Positions 50,586 through 60,711 of a stretch of 64,000 bases of DNA are shown here, one piece after another. How positions within the stretch are numbered: the stretch's first letter is position 1; each line of letters starts with the position of its first letter. Below the pieces are notes generated by a model. It saw only the letters and a list, made by a program, of their open reading frames with translations, had not been told where the DNA came from and did not search any database. The position numbers were made by a program, and so were the translations under genes. Source of the DNA: Thermovenabulum gondwanense (GTDB taxonomy: Bacteria > Bacillota > Thermosediminibacteria > Thermosediminibacterales > Thermosediminibacteraceae); contig NZ_LOHZ01000027.1 of assembly GCF_001601575.1 (NCBI RefSeq), positions 1 to 64,000 on the forward strand. The letters are read 5' to 3'.

Positions 50586-51670
50586 AAAGAATCAACGTAT
50601 TGATATTAAAAATAATTTCTCCCGTTCTGGCTATAGTAGTTGCAGCTTTTTTAAGTTCTCTTGTAATTTTGTCCATAGGCAAAAATCCCTTAGAGGTTTT
50701 TTACACCATGTTCAGGTTTTCCTTCAGAAGGCTGGACAGTGTCGCAATAATTTTTTACAATTCAACGCCTCTAATATTTTCAGGGCTTGCGGTTTCCATA
50801 GGGTTTAGAATGGGACTCTTCAATATTGGTATTGAAGGACAGTATTTAATCGGTACCTTTCTTGCAGCCCTTGCAGGCTTTTCATTAAAAGGAATACCCG
50901 CAGTAATCCATATACCCCTTGTTATCCTATCCGGTATCATCGGAGGAATGTTGTGGGCCTACCTCCCGGTGTATCTGAAAATAAAAAGAGGGGTGCATGA
51001 AGTAATAAGCACGATCATGTTAAACTATATTTCCTACTCCTTAATTCACTTTTTAATTTCCGAGGTATTCCTGGACAGGAGCCAGAAACTTCTAATCAGG
51101 ACGCCGAAATTATTGTCCACAGCATTGATACCGAAACTTCATGGACTTTTAGCTCTTTTTGGCGTGAATCTACCGAAGCACGTTTATCTGAACTGGTTTT
51201 TCCCGCTGGGAATCCTTCTGGCTTTCGCTGTATACTACATGCTTTATTACACCCCCTTCGGTTTTGAGCTTCGCTGTGTGGGGCAAAATCCCGATGCCTC
51301 CAGGACGGCGGGAATAAATCCGGAAAAAGTATTTTATAAAGGGTTTCTGTTAAGCGGAGCTATAGCGGGTCTCGTAGGGCTATCAGACCTAATGGGATAT
51401 TTCGGATATATGGACTTAGATTTCCCGAGAGGCTATGGATTTGACGGTATAGCCGTTGCCCTCATTGGCCAGAACAGCCCCTTCGGGATAATAGCGGCTT
51501 CCATACTCTTTGGCTTTTTAAAGAGAGGAGCCGAGGGAATACAAACCCTGCTGAACGTCCCGATGGATACAATCGTAATACTGCAGGCTCTGATGATTCT
51601 TTCCATTGTCGTCATCAATAAAGTGATGAACGACTATATCCGTCGCATAGAGAGGAAAGGGGTGGCTTAA
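50582..51670 (+). CDS. Nucleoside ABC transporter permease 1
   Basis: A 362-residue membrane protein of the BPD_transp_2 (BmpC/NupP-like) family with about eight or more helices. It has RMGLFNIGIEGQYLIGTFLAAL, the GFDGIAVALIGQNSPFGII segment and the Glu-Gly loop typical of the fold. The start overlaps the ATPase stop by 4 bp. Its partner follows 1 bp later. Confidence 0.92.
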   Translation: MKRINVLILKIISPVLAIVVAAFLSSLVILSIGKNPLEVFYTMFRFSFRRLDSVAIIFYNSTPLIFSGLAVSIGFRMGLFNIGIEGQYLIGTFLAALAGFSLKGIPAVIHIPLVILSGIIGGMLWAYLPVYLKIKRGVHEVISTIMLNYISYSLIHFLISEVFLDRSQKLLIRTPKLLSTALIPKLHGLLALFGVNLPKHVYLNWFFPLGILLAFAVYYMLYYTPFGFELRCVGQNPDASRTAGINPEKVFYKGFLLSGAIAGLVGLSDLMGYFGYMDLDFPRGYGFDGIAVALIGQNSPFGIIAASILFGFLKRGAEGIQTLLNVPMDTIVILQALMILSIVVINKVMNDYIRRIERKGVA

Positions 51671-51671
51671 A

Positions 51672-52556
51672 TTGTTTTTGATCGAGTTGATAGCGTCATC
51701 ACTCCGAATGGCGGTACCCATCATCCTTACGGCAATTGGGGCGGTATATACCGAAAGAGCGGGTGTTGTGAATATAGGACTGGAAGGTATGATGATAGTG
51801 GGTTCCTTCTGGGGTGCCCTCGGATCCTATTATTTTGGACCTTACGTTGGATTTTTATTTGCAATGGCGGCGGGTGCTTTTTTGGCCTTGATTCATGCAA
51901 TAGCCACGGTTACATTCAGGGTGGATCAGATTGTAAGCGGTGTAGCCCTTAATATTTTAGCTTACGGAAGTTCCAGATTTTTGAGTCAGGCGTTTTTCAA
52001 AATGGCCACTACAACTCCCCATGTGAACGGGCTTTTCAAGTTAAAGATTCCCCTGCTGGGGGAGACTTCACCCGTAATAATTTTAGCCCTCATTCTGGTG
52101 CCCGTAGCCGGATACATTCTGGAAAAGACCGTCTTCGGTTTAAGGCTGCGTTCCGTTGGTGAAAATCCTTTAGCGGCGGATACTCTCGGAATTAACGTTT
52201 TTAAGATGAAGTACGCCGGGGTAATTATAAGCGGAGTGCTGGCAGGTCTTGCTGGAGCGTATTTAGCTCTGGAACATACCGGGATGTACGTGGAAGGAAT
52301 GACTCAGGGGAAAGGATATATTGCCCTTGCCGCAATGATCTTTGGCAACTGGACTCCAAAAGGGGCCCTGTGGGCATCCTTGCTCTTTGGTTTTGCAGAA
52401 AGTTTAAGCTTCAGGGTAGTGCAGAATGCGGTGATTCCATACCAGTTCATAAAAATGATCCCGTACGTTTTGACGCTGGCGGTGCTGGCCGGTGTGGTAA
52501 GAAAATCCACTCCGCCTGCTGCTGACGGTGTGCCTTACGAGAGAGGGACAAAATAA
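51672..52556 (+). CDS. Nucleoside ABC transporter permease 2
   Basis: A 294-residue membrane protein of the same family. TERAGVVNIGLEGMMIVGSFWG and GKGYIALAAMIFGNWTPKGA are hallmark segments. The start is TTG. It is shorter than permease 1, as is normal for the pair. No mutations are visible. Confidence 0.92.
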   Translation: MFLIELIASSLRMAVPIILTAIGAVYTERAGVVNIGLEGMMIVGSFWGALGSYYFGPYVGFLFAMAAGAFLALIHAIATVTFRVDQIVSGVALNILAYGSSRFLSQAFFKMATTTPHVNGLFKLKIPLLGETSPVIILALILVPVAGYILEKTVFGLRLRSVGENPLAADTLGINVFKMKYAGVIISGVLAGLAGAYLALEHTGMYVEGMTQGKGYIALAAMIFGNWTPKGALWASLLFGFAESLSFRVVQNAVIPYQFIKMIPYVLTLAVLAGVVRKSTPPAADGVPYERGTK

Positions 52557-52583
52557 AATATTATACCGGGGAGGCTTAAGTGT

Positions 52584-53816
52584 ATGAGATTGAATGTCAT
52601 ACAATTGATGTCACCTCTTCACGGAGAAGAAAAGGTAAAGGAAAGCCTTGCAGAAACCTATACGCTTTTTAATGAAAACTTTGAAGTAACCTATTTTGAT
52701 TACGGGGAAATAAATGATAAATTTGCGAATAAGTCGAAGGATTTGACACTGGTGTGGATAATGACGGGAGGTACGGAAGAAAAGTTCAAAAACATATTTG
52801 ATTACCTTCCTAAGCCGGTAATTCTCCTTGCGGAAGATATAAACAATTCCCTGGCCGCTTCCTTGGAGATAATGTCTTTTGTTAAAGAATATAAAAAGGA
52901 AAAGGTGTATCTTCTCTACAACGACAAAGATCAGGTACTGAACAAAATTAAAAGACTGTCTCGAATAACCAAAACCCTATCAAAAGTGGCTATTTCTAAC
53001 ATCGGAAGTATTGGAGGGCCTTCCCTTTGGCTTATTTCCAGTGCTGTAGATTACGAGAAGGTTAAAAGGTACTGGGGTTTAAATATTGTAGATATAACCA
53101 TGGAGGAATTATATAAAGCCCTGGAAAGTTCTCAGGGTGACTACGATGGATATTTTGACAAAGCATTAAAAAGGGTGGAGCCGGAGGAAAGGGATTTAGT
53201 GAATTCTCACAGGGTGTACAATGCCCTGAAGTCTTTAACAGAAAAATACAGGTTAAATGCTTTAACCTTAAAATGTTTCGACCTTTTAATGAAATACGGG
53301 ATTACCGGATGTCCCGCGCTTTCCCGGCTGACCGATGAAGGTATTATAGCGGGTTGCGAAGGCGATTTGCCCTCTACCTTTTCCATGTATATTTCTTACC
53401 TTTTGACCGGGGAGATTCCCTTTATGGCCAATCCTTCCTCCGTCGATGTCAAAAAAAATACGATAATTTTTGCCCATTGCACGGTTCCTACAAAAGCCGT
53501 AAAAAATTATATATTGCGCTCTCATTTTGAATCCGGGATGGGAGTGGGGATAAGGGGAGAATTTGAAAAAGGCAGGGTAACCATTTTAAAATTCGGCGGG
53601 GGAGACCTTTCAAAGGTTTCCTTTGCAAAAGGGAAAATAGTGGATAATCCTGAAAGCGAATTCCGGTGCAGAACCCAAATTGAGGTGTATTTAGAAAAGG
53701 ATGTGGAGGATTTCTTATCGGGAACCCTGGGAAACCATCAGGTGATAATTCCGGGGGACCATACTGAATCCATTAAAGATTTGATTGCAATCAAAGGCTT
53801 AAATGTAAAATTATAA
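52584..53816 (+). CDS. L-fucose/L-arabinose isomerase-like protein
   Basis: A 410-residue protein related to the C-terminal and central parts of FucI/AraA-type isomerases. ALTLKCFDLL, PALSRLTDEG, CEGDLPSTFSMYISYLLTG and FAHCTVPTKA carry Glu, Asp and His candidates for the metal site. Sugar isomerases of this fold change aldoses to ketoses. It is embedded in a nucleoside operon that should yield ribose- and deoxyribose-1-phosphate, so a pentose-related job is possible. I do not know its substrate. GGGGAGG precedes the ATG. Confidence 0.75.
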   Translation: MRLNVIQLMSPLHGEEKVKESLAETYTLFNENFEVTYFDYGEINDKFANKSKDLTLVWIMTGGTEEKFKNIFDYLPKPVILLAEDINNSLAASLEIMSFVKEYKKEKVYLLYNDKDQVLNKIKRLSRITKTLSKVAISNIGSIGGPSLWLISSAVDYEKVKRYWGLNIVDITMEELYKALESSQGDYDGYFDKALKRVEPEERDLVNSHRVYNALKSLTEKYRLNALTLKCFDLLMKYGITGCPALSRLTDEGIIAGCEGDLPSTFSMYISYLLTGEIPFMANPSSVDVKKNTIIFAHCTVPTKAVKNYILRSHFESGMGVGIRGEFEKGRVTILKFGGGDLSKVSFAKGKIVDNPESEFRCRTQIEVYLEKDVEDFLSGTLGNHQVIIPGDHTESIKDLIAIKGLNVKL

Positions 53817-53854
53817 TATTAATATATAATATTTTTAAAAGGGGTTGCGGTTTT

Positions 53855-54574
53855 GTGAATCATCCTGCGAAATATGAATACGTATTAAATAAAATAAAAG
53901 ATATGATAGAACAAGGAGAAATAAAAGAAGGAGAAAGGCTGCCTTCGGAAATAGAGTATTCAAAGCTATTGGGGGTAAGCCGCGCAACTTTGAGAGAAGC
54001 CCTCAGGATTCTGGAAGATGAAGGATATGTAAAAAGATACCACGGCGTGGGAACTTTTGTCACCAGGCCCCGGGTCATAAAGAGCGGTATGGAAGAACTA
54101 ATAAGCATTACCCGGTTAATAGAAAAACAGGGCATGAGGCCGGGGACTAAAGACGTGTTGATTGAAAGGGTAAAACCCACAGAAAAGGAAGCTGCTTTAA
54201 TGAATATACCAGTGGAAGACGATATATTCAGGATTCAGAGGGTGAGGACTGCGGATGATATTCCGGTGCTTTACTGCATAGACAGGATTCCGGCAAAATA
54301 TGTAAAAAAAGAATTCAATTTCAATAAGGAATCCCTTTTTCAATACCTGCAGGAGGATCTGGGCATCTATATAGCTTATGCAGTTTCCGATGTTATTCCC
54401 GTAAAAGCTAAGGTGAAGAATATTTATAAAAAGCTCGAGATGAAGTCCGCTTCCGGTGTACTACTGTTGCTGGAGCAGCTGCATTTTGACGAAAATAATA
54501 ATCCCATATTTTATTCTTCCAATTACTTTTCACCGGAAAAATTCAGGTTTTATATAGTGAGAAAGAGGGTGTAG
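53855..54574 (+). CDS. GntR-family regulator with UTRA domain
   Basis: A 239-residue regulator. The N-terminal winged helix (LPSEIEYSKLLGVSRATLREALRILEDEGYVKR) binds DNA, and a UTRA effector domain follows, as in HutC-type members. It is encoded within the operon and the operator upstream of the BMP gene is the natural target, so nucleosides or their breakdown products may be the effectors. The GTG start follows AAAAGGGG. Confidence 0.9.
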   Translation: MNHPAKYEYVLNKIKDMIEQGEIKEGERLPSEIEYSKLLGVSRATLREALRILEDEGYVKRYHGVGTFVTRPRVIKSGMEELISITRLIEKQGMRPGTKDVLIERVKPTEKEAALMNIPVEDDIFRIQRVRTADDIPVLYCIDRIPAKYVKKEFNFNKESLFQYLQEDLGIYIAYAVSDVIPVKAKVKNIYKKLEMKSASGVLLLLEQLHFDENNNPIFYSSNYFSPEKFRFYIVRKRV

Positions 54575-54575
54575 G

Positions 54576-54983
54576 ATGTTTTCTAATCAGGATTTAACTT
54601 TAAAAGAAAGGGATTTGATTTCTAAGGCGCGGGAAGCCAAGGATAAAGCCTATGCGCCCTATTCAAAATTTAAAGTGGGGGCTGCTGTTTTAACAAAAGA
54701 GGGTAAAATATATACCGGCTGTAATATTGAGAACGCTTCCTTTGGCCTTACGGTATGTGCCGAACGGGTGGCTATTTTTAAAGCCCTTTCCGAAGGGGAA
54801 AGGCGTATTGAAACATTAGCGGTAATTGCAGATGTGGATGAGCCGGTGTCACCCTGCGGTGCGTGCCGGCAGGTAATTCTCGAACTGGCAAAAGGGGCAA
54901 AAATTCTACTGTCCAATAAGGATGGCTCCCAGGTGATTAAAACCACTCCCGAAGAGCTTTTACCCTACGGTTTTACCCTGTAA
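54576..54983 (+). CDS. cdd: Cytidine deaminase
   Basis: A 135-residue enzyme that turns cytidine and deoxycytidine into uridine forms. The zinc site is CAERVA with PCGACRQV, so the first ligand is Cys as in the small tetrameric bacterial enzymes. The substrate-contact stretch YAPYSKFKVGAA is present. It starts 1 bp after the regulator stop and feeds uridine to the pyrimidine phosphorylase encoded next. Confidence 0.95.
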   Translation: MFSNQDLTLKERDLISKAREAKDKAYAPYSKFKVGAAVLTKEGKIYTGCNIENASFGLTVCAERVAIFKALSEGERRIETLAVIADVDEPVSPCGACRQVILELAKGAKILLSNKDGSQVIKTTPEELLPYGFTL

Positions 54984-55005
54984 ATTTGGCAAAGAGGGTG
55001 ATGGT

Positions 55006-56349
55006 ATGATTTTTGTTCCCGAAATTATCGAAAAGAAAAAAAGAGGGAAAAAACTTTCAAGGGAAGAAATTGAATTTTTGATAAAGGGTTATGTAGAGGG
55101 AGAAATTCCCGACTATCAGATGGCAGCATTTTTGATGGCCGTTTATTTTCGGGGCATGGATGAAGAAGAAACAACCTATCTAACACTGGCTATGGCCTCT
55201 TCAGGAGAAAGGGTGGACCTGTCAAAAATAGACGGAATAAAAGTAGATAAACACTCCAGCGGTGGAATAGCGGACACCACTACACTGGTTCTTATACCCC
55301 TTGTGGCTTCCTGCGGGGTAAGGGCTGCCAAAATGTCCGGCAGAGGGCTCGGTCACACAGGCGGTACCATTGATAAATTGGAGTCGATTCCCGGGTTTAA
55401 AGTGGAACTATCTCAGGATGAATTTGTCGAAAATGTAAACAGGATAGGAGCTGCAATAACGGGGCAATCTAAAAATTTGGTCCCTGCAGATAAAAAACTA
55501 TACGCCTTAAGGGATGTTACGGCCACTGTAGATTCGATACCCTTGATAGCAAGCTCCATTATGAGTAAAAAAATTGCGGGCGGGGCGGATAAAATAGTGC
55601 TCGATGTAAAATTCGGGCGGGGGGCTTTCATGAAGACCTATGAAGAAGCTAAGGCTCTCGCCGAACTAATGGTAAAGATAGGAAATCTTGCAGGAAAGGA
55701 AACAGTGGCTTTTGTAACGGATATGGATCAGCCTCTGGGTCTTGCAATTGGAAATTCCATTGAGGTTATAGAAGCTATTGAGACCTTAAAGGGAAATGGG
55801 CATGAGGACCTGGTCAGACTTTGCCTTGAATTGGGCTCAGAAATGCTCCTTTTGGCCGGAGAGTACAAAGAAAAAGAGGAAGCGGAAAATGCTCTGAAGG
55901 AGAACATCAAAAACGGCAGGGCTCTGACTAAACTAAAGGAAATTATAGCAGCTCAGGGCGGAGATGAAAGGGTAATTGAGGATTACAGCCTTTTGCCAAA
56001 AGCCAAATATACCTTGGAGGTTTACCCTGGAAACGAAGGATACATTAAGGAAATTGATGCCCTGAGATTAGGACTTACGGCAATGAAATTAGGTGCTGGC
56101 AGACAGAAAAAGGAAGATAATATCGACTTAGGAGTGGGGATTTGGATATACAAAAAAGTAGGGGATTTTGCCGAAAAGGATAAACCCCTGGCCCGTATTC
56201 TTGCCAATGATAGGGAAAAGCTGAACTGGGCGGTGAAAGAAGTTGTAGAATCCTTCCTGCTGACCGGGGAATACGTGCCAAAAAGGAACGTAATCTGGGC
56301 AAAAATTACAGGAAAGGAAATTATAGAATATAAAGTTAAAGTGAGGTAG
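55006..56349 (+). CDS. pdp: Pyrimidine-nucleoside phosphorylase
   Basis: A 447-residue phosphorylase of the thymidine/pyrimidine type that splits uridine or thymidine with phosphate. [13 protein letters not shown] is the phosphate site, [18 protein letters not shown] the signature, and [17 protein letters not shown] the base-contact region. Its products, ribose- or deoxyribose-1-phosphate, are the substrates of DeoB. The ATG has AGAGGGTG upstream. Distinction from thymidine-specific deoA is uncertain. Confidence 0.92.
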   Translation: MIFVPEIIEKKKRGKKLSREEIEFLIKGYVEGEIPDYQMAAFLMAVYFRGMDEEETTYLTLAMASSGERVDLSKIDGIKVDKHSSGGIADTTTLVLIPLVASCGVRAAKMSGRGLGHTGGTIDKLESIPGFKVELSQDEFVENVNRIGAAITGQSKNLVPADKKLYALRDVTATVDSIPLIASSIMSKKIAGGADKIVLDVKFGRGAFMKTYEEAKALAELMVKIGNLAGKETVAFVTDMDQPLGLAIGNSIEVIEAIETLKGNGHEDLVRLCLELGSEMLLLAGEYKEKEEAENALKENIKNGRALTKLKEIIAAQGGDERVIEDYSLLPKAKYTLEVYPGNEGYIKEIDALRLGLTAMKLGAGRQKKEDNIDLGVGIWIYKKVGDFAEKDKPLARILANDREKLNWAVKEVVESFLLTGEYVPKRNVIWAKITGKEIIEYKVKVR

Positions 56350-56354
56350 GTAAA

Positions 56355-57524
56355 GTGATAGATAGGGTAATAATCCTGGTTCTGGACAGCGTTGGTATTG
56401 GTGAACTTCCCGACGCAAAACTTTTCAACGATGAGGGAAGCAACACCCTGGTAAATACCGCAAAAAAAGTTGGGGGACTTAATCTACCCAATTTGGAGAA
56501 AATGGGGCTGGGTAATATAGAAAAAATACCGGGTGTAAAAAGTGTTGAAAGCCCAACAGCATCTTATGGAAAAGCAGCGGAAAAATCTGCGGGCAAGGAT
56601 ACAACAACCGGCCACTGGGAAATTGCGGGGCTCATCCTTGAAAAGCCCTTTCCCGTATACCCCAGCGGGTTTCCCGGGGAAATTATTTCGGAGTTTGAAA
56701 AAAGGATAGGAAGAAAGATCCTGGGTAATTACCCCGCCTCCGGAACGGAAATAATAAAGGAATTGGGCGAAGAACACATGAAATCCGGCTATCCCATAGT
56801 CTACACTTCTGCGGATTCCGTTTTTCAAATAGCCGCCCACGAAGAGGTAATTCCGGTAGAGGAGCTTTACAGGTACTGTGAAATCGCCAGGGAAATTCTT
56901 ACAGGAGAACACGCCGTAGCCCGGGTAATTGCCAGGCCTTTTGTGGGCACTCCCGGCAATTTTACAAGAACTTATAACAGGAAGGACTTTTCTTTAAAGC
57001 CACCGGAGGATACCCTGCTGGATAAAGTAAAAAATAAAGGCTGTGAAGTATGGGGAATCGGGAAAATAGGTGACATTTTTGCAGGGAAAGGACTTACCCG
57101 GGAGATACATACGGAGGGGAATATGGATGGGGTTGATAAAACCCTTGAAGCAATGAGCAGGGCGAAAAAAGGCCTTATATTCACGAATCTCGTGGATTTT
57201 GACATGATTTACGGACACAGAAACGACGCGGAAGGTTATGCAAAAGCCTTGGAAGAGTTTGATAAAAGAATACCGGAAATTCTTTCTCAAATGAGAAAAG
57301 GCGATTGCCTTATAATCACCGCCGATCACGGTTGTGACCCCACCACCGAAAGTACCGACCACTCCAGAGAGTACGTTCCGGTTCTGGTTTACTGCCGGCA
57401 ATTAAAAAGCGGGGTAAATCTGGGTACATTGAAAAGCTTTTCGGATATAGGGCAAACGGTAGCGGAAATGCTGGAATGCGAGCGTTTAAAACACGGTCAC
57501 AGCTTCCTTGATAAATTAAAATAA
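56355..57524 (+). CDS. deoB: Phosphopentomutase
   Basis: A 389-residue metal-dependent mutase of the alkaline phosphatase superfamily that converts ribose- or deoxyribose-1-phosphate to the 5-phosphate. [12 protein letters not shown] near the N-terminus, the phosphothreonine site [10 protein letters not shown] and the metal site ITADHGCDP are intact. The start is GTG. It stands between two nucleoside phosphorylase genes, whose products it takes. Confidence 0.95.
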   Translation: MIDRVIILVLDSVGIGELPDAKLFNDEGSNTLVNTAKKVGGLNLPNLEKMGLGNIEKIPGVKSVESPTASYGKAAEKSAGKDTTTGHWEIAGLILEKPFPVYPSGFPGEIISEFEKRIGRKILGNYPASGTEIIKELGEEHMKSGYPIVYTSADSVFQIAAHEEVIPVEELYRYCEIAREILTGEHAVARVIARPFVGTPGNFTRTYNRKDFSLKPPEDTLLDKVKNKGCEVWGIGKIGDIFAGKGLTREIHTEGNMDGVDKTLEAMSRAKKGLIFTNLVDFDMIYGHRNDAEGYAKALEEFDKRIPEILSQMRKGDCLIITADHGCDPTTESTDHSREYVPVLVYCRQLKSGVNLGTLKSFSDIGQTVAEMLECERLKHGHSFLDKLK

Positions 57525-57549
57525 AGCCGAAAGGGCGGGATACTGGACA

Positions 57550-58371
57550 ATGAGCTACAAAGAGGAACTTTTTAATGCCCTTGCTTTTTTGAAGGAAAAG
57601 GTAAATAGAAAACCTGAAATAGGAATAATACTGGGAAGTGGCTTGGGGGAACTGGGAGATCTTGCAAAAGACCCCGTAATAATATCCTACAGGGATATTC
57701 CGGGATTTCCCGCTTCCACCGTGAAAGGCCACAGGGGTAATCTTATATTTGGCAAACTTCGCGGCAAGGATGTAGTTATGATGCAGGGACGTTTTCACCT
57801 TTACGAAGGTTATCCTGTAAATAAAGTGGCTTTTGGCGTAAGGGTGCTCGGGCTACTGGGCATAAATACTTTAATTGTCTCCAATGCCGCAGGGGGAATA
57901 AACGAAGATTTAAGGCCGGGAGATCTAATGGTAATAAAAGACCATATAAATTTTACCGGAGAAAACCCTGCAATTGGTGAAGAAATAGATGAGCTTGGAC
58001 CGAGATTTTTCGACATGACCGTGGCCTATGATGAGAAATTAAGGAGGATGGCCCGGCAGGTATTTGAAGATTCGGGAGAAAAATTTAAAGAAGGGGTTTA
58101 TGCTTTTTTTAAAGGACCCTCGTACGAAACGCCGGCGGAGATAAAGATGCTTAAAATCCTTGGAGCGGATGCGGTGGGAATGTCCACCGTTCCCGAGGTA
58201 ATTGCGGCAAGACAGATGGGTATAAGGGTTTTCGGTGTTTCTCTTATAACAAATATGGCGGCGGGAATAAACAAAGAACCTCTTTCCCATGAAGAGGTGC
58301 TCGATATATCTAAAAAAGCAGGCAGAAAATTCATCGATATAATTTTGAGATTTATAGAAAGAATTCATTAA
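57550..58371 (+). CDS. punA: Purine-nucleoside phosphorylase (trimeric type)
   Basis: A 273-residue enzyme that splits guanosine and inosine type nucleosides into base and ribose-1-phosphate. GIILGSGLGELGDL, GHRGNLIFG and SNAAGGIN are phosphate-site and signature segments of the trimeric family, and GVYAFFKGPSYETPAEI is the purine site. It is the last gene of the operon, with a strong terminator 3 bp after the stop. Confidence 0.95.
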   Translation: MSYKEELFNALAFLKEKVNRKPEIGIILGSGLGELGDLAKDPVIISYRDIPGFPASTVKGHRGNLIFGKLRGKDVVMMQGRFHLYEGYPVNKVAFGVRVLGLLGINTLIVSNAAGGINEDLRPGDLMVIKDHINFTGENPAIGEEIDELGPRFFDMTVAYDEKLRRMARQVFEDSGEKFKEGVYAFFKGPSYETPAEIKMLKILGADAVGMSTVPEVIAARQMGIRVFGVSLITNMAAGINKEPLSHEEVLDISKKAGRKFIDIILRFIERIH

Positions 58372-58373
58372 AC

Positions 58374-58413
58374 AAAGCCCCCGGGGTTAAATTAAACCCC
58401 GGGGGCTTTTTTT
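58374..58413 (+). terminator. Terminator of the nucleoside operon
   Basis: A perfect 15-bp G+C-rich stem (58374-58388 with 58395-58409) and a T-run. The following gap to the aspartokinase gene (58414-58571) holds only A+T-rich DNA; no lysine riboswitch core was seen. Confidence 0.95.
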
Positions 58414-58571
58414 ACTTTTATTCTATAATACAGAATAGCAAAATAATTTCAAAAAAAGGATATTTTAAATTTGCGTCGAATATAATATACCAATATGTTT
58501 TTATATTAAAAACAACTGTCCGCTATACAAGGACAATTTTTCCGTTTAATTTTCGAAAAGGAGGAACGATT

Positions 58572-59573
58572 ATGGCTCTTGTGGTCCAAAAGTTCGGAGG
58601 TTCATCTTTGAACACCTTAGAAAACAGGAAAAAGGCGGTAAGCAAGATAGTGAAAGCAAAAAAAGAGGGAAACGATGTGGTAGTGGTGGTTTCTGCTATG
58701 GGAAGAAAAAACGATCCCTATGCTACGGATACCCTGCTGGATTTAGCCTTCCAGCATTACAATAAAACGGATTTGCGGAATTTAGATCTTTTGATGTCCT
58801 GCGGTGAGATAATATCTTCGGTGGTTATTTGCGCTATGCTTGAGGGGGAAGGTCATGAAGCGGTGGCTTTAACCGGTTTTCAAGCGGGTATTACGACGGA
58901 CGGCAATTTTTCTAATGCCGCTATAAAACAGGTAAAAACAGAAAAGATAGAAAAGCTTCTTAAAGAGGGGAAAATTCCCGTAGTAGCAGGATTTCAGGGT
59001 TGCACTGAAGACTTTGAAATTACAACTCTGGGGAGAGGTGGAAGTGATATTACCGCAATCGTGCTGGGCGGATATTTAAAGGCAGATGTAGTGGAAATAT
59101 ATACAGATGTGCCCGGTGTAGCTGTTATTGATCCCTCTATTTATCCCTTAACCAAATTTTTGAAAAACCTGTCTTTTGACGAAATGATAAACATGGCCGC
59201 CTGCGGAGCCAAAGTCATGCACCCAAAAGCGGTGGAATACGCAAAGATTTTTAAAATGCCCTTCTACGTAAAATCTACTTTTTACGATGGGGAAGGTACC
59301 CTCGTGGGCTTTAATGATTCAAATGAATCTATCACCGGGATTGTAATAAAAGATGAGGAGCTATCGTTGATTTTTAGCAGAGAAAAGAGACTGAGTAAAT
59401 CAGAAGAAAGGAAAGTAATGAATATTTTAAAACAGTACGATTATAAAGAGGTTTGTTTCAGCAGTTATACATATAAAGTTTGTTTGAATCGCTGGTCTGC
59501 TAAGGAAGCCGCATTAAAAATTTATCAAGAGTTTTACGAAGAAGATTTCAACAAAAAAGCTATCTCTTTTTGA
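58572..59573 (+). CDS. Aspartate kinase without recognisable ACT domains
   Basis: A 333-residue kinase. The catalytic domain is complete (KFGGSS at 7-12, the VVVVSAMG strand, LGRGGSDITA near 150 and MHPKAVEYA near 215). The C-terminal 80 residues are not recognisably the tandem ACT domains that carry lysine or threonine control, and end about 60 residues short of a usual monofunctional enzyme. It could be a feedback-insensitive or differently controlled isoenzyme. A second, full aspartokinase lies 1.1 kb downstream. AAGGAGG precedes the ATG. Confidence 0.85.
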   Translation: MALVVQKFGGSSLNTLENRKKAVSKIVKAKKEGNDVVVVVSAMGRKNDPYATDTLLDLAFQHYNKTDLRNLDLLMSCGEIISSVVICAMLEGEGHEAVALTGFQAGITTDGNFSNAAIKQVKTEKIEKLLKEGKIPVVAGFQGCTEDFEITTLGRGGSDITAIVLGGYLKADVVEIYTDVPGVAVIDPSIYPLTKFLKNLSFDEMINMAACGAKVMHPKAVEYAKIFKMPFYVKSTFYDGEGTLVGFNDSNESITGIVIKDEELSLIFSREKRLSKSEERKVMNILKQYDYKEVCFSSYTYKVCLNRWSAKEAALKIYQEFYEEDFNKKAISF

Positions 59574-59606
59574 AACAAATTAAACTAATTTTTCATATTA
59601 TATTTA

Positions 59607-59635
59607 TTGACATGATTTTGGTTATGTTTTAAAAT
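59607..59635 (+). promoter_or_regulatory. Promoter of asd-dapG
   Basis: Consensus TTGACA (59607-59612) and TAAAAT (59630-59635) with 17 bp between them, 53 bp before asd. Confidence 0.65.
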
Positions 59636-59687
59636 TTTTTTTATATACACTGATGAGCAACACTATTCATCAAAAGGAGGATAAGGG

Positions 59688-60701
59688 ATGAAAAAATACA
59701 ATGTTGCCGTTGTCGGAGCCACCGGCGCTGTAGGAAGGACCATGCTTAAAGTGCTGGAAGAAAGGGATTTTCCGGTAAACAACATTCTTTTACTGGCTTC
59801 ATCCAGATCGGAGGGGCTTTCGCTGGAATTCAAAGGTAAGACATACCGGGTAAAAGAAGCTCAGCCTTCAGATTTTGAAGGTATTGATATAGCTCTGTTT
59901 TCTGCAGGAAAAGAAATAAGCTTGAATTTGGCTCCCGAAGCTGTTAAAAGAGGAGCGGTGGTGATTGATAACAGCAATGCTTTCCGGTTGAAGGAAGACG
60001 TTCCGCTGGTAGTTCCGGAGGTAAATTCCGCTGACCTTTTATGGCACAAAGGCTTAATTGCAAATCCCAACTGTTCTACAATACAGATGGTAGTTGTATT
60101 AAAGCCTCTTCACGACAGGGCAAAAATAAAAAGGGTGGTAGTATCCACTTATCAGGCGGTATCCGGGACCGGCCTTGAAGCAATCGAAGAATTGAAAGTT
60201 CAATCCGATGAAATTTTGAAGGGGAAGACTCCTGAAGCGAAAGTATATCCGCACCCCATAGCATTTAATTTACTTCCCCATATTGATGTTTTTGATGAAA
60301 CCGGATATTCCCTTGAGGAATGGAAGATGGTCCACGAGACAAAAAAGATAATGGGAGATAAGGACATTCGGGTAAGCGCAACTACGGTAAGGGTTCCTGT
60401 TTTGAATTGCCATTCGGAATCGGTAAATGTAGAGTTTTATAATAAGATAACCCGGGAGGAAGCAATTGAAATTCTATCAAAAGCCGAAGGTGTAGTTGTC
60501 CGGGATGACCCTTCCAATAAAGTGTATCCCATGCCTTTTTATATAAGCGGAAAAAATGAAGTTTTTGTAGGCAGGATAAGGCAGGATTTTACAGTAGAAA
60601 GCGGCCTTAACCTCTGGATTGTTGCTGATAACCTTAGAAAAGGTGCGGCATATAATGCCGTTCAGATCGCCGAAAGATTAATTAATATGAATCTTATTTG
60701 A
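59688..60701 (+). CDS. asd: Aspartate-semialdehyde dehydrogenase
   Basis: A 337-residue NADP-dependent enzyme of the lysine, threonine, methionine and dipicolinate route. GATGAVGR (10-17) is the nucleotide loop; NPNCSTIQM carries the catalytic Cys129. The C-terminal VGRIRQD and GLNLWIVADNLRKGAA segments are standard. It follows its own promoter and precedes dapG by 10 bp. In spore formers this step leads to dipicolinic acid. Confidence 0.95.
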   Translation: MKKYNVAVVGATGAVGRTMLKVLEERDFPVNNILLLASSRSEGLSLEFKGKTYRVKEAQPSDFEGIDIALFSAGKEISLNLAPEAVKRGAVVIDNSNAFRLKEDVPLVVPEVNSADLLWHKGLIANPNCSTIQMVVVLKPLHDRAKIKRVVVSTYQAVSGTGLEAIEELKVQSDEILKGKTPEAKVYPHPIAFNLLPHIDVFDETGYSLEEWKMVHETKKIMGDKDIRVSATTVRVPVLNCHSESVNVEFYNKITREEAIEILSKAEGVVVRDDPSNKVYPMPFYISGKNEVFVGRIRQDFTVESGLNLWIVADNLRKGAAYNAVQIAERLINMNLI

Positions 60702-60711
60702 GGTGGGTTCG

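Noticed and set aside
58414-58571. Lysine riboswitch upstream of the aspartokinase gene
   Set aside because: The conserved core motifs and the multi-helix layout were not found in the 158-bp gap; it is only A+T-rich.
59656-59677. Short inverted repeat (GATGA and TCATC) just before asd
   Set aside because: Five-base arms with a 10-nt loop are too weak to call a regulatory element.
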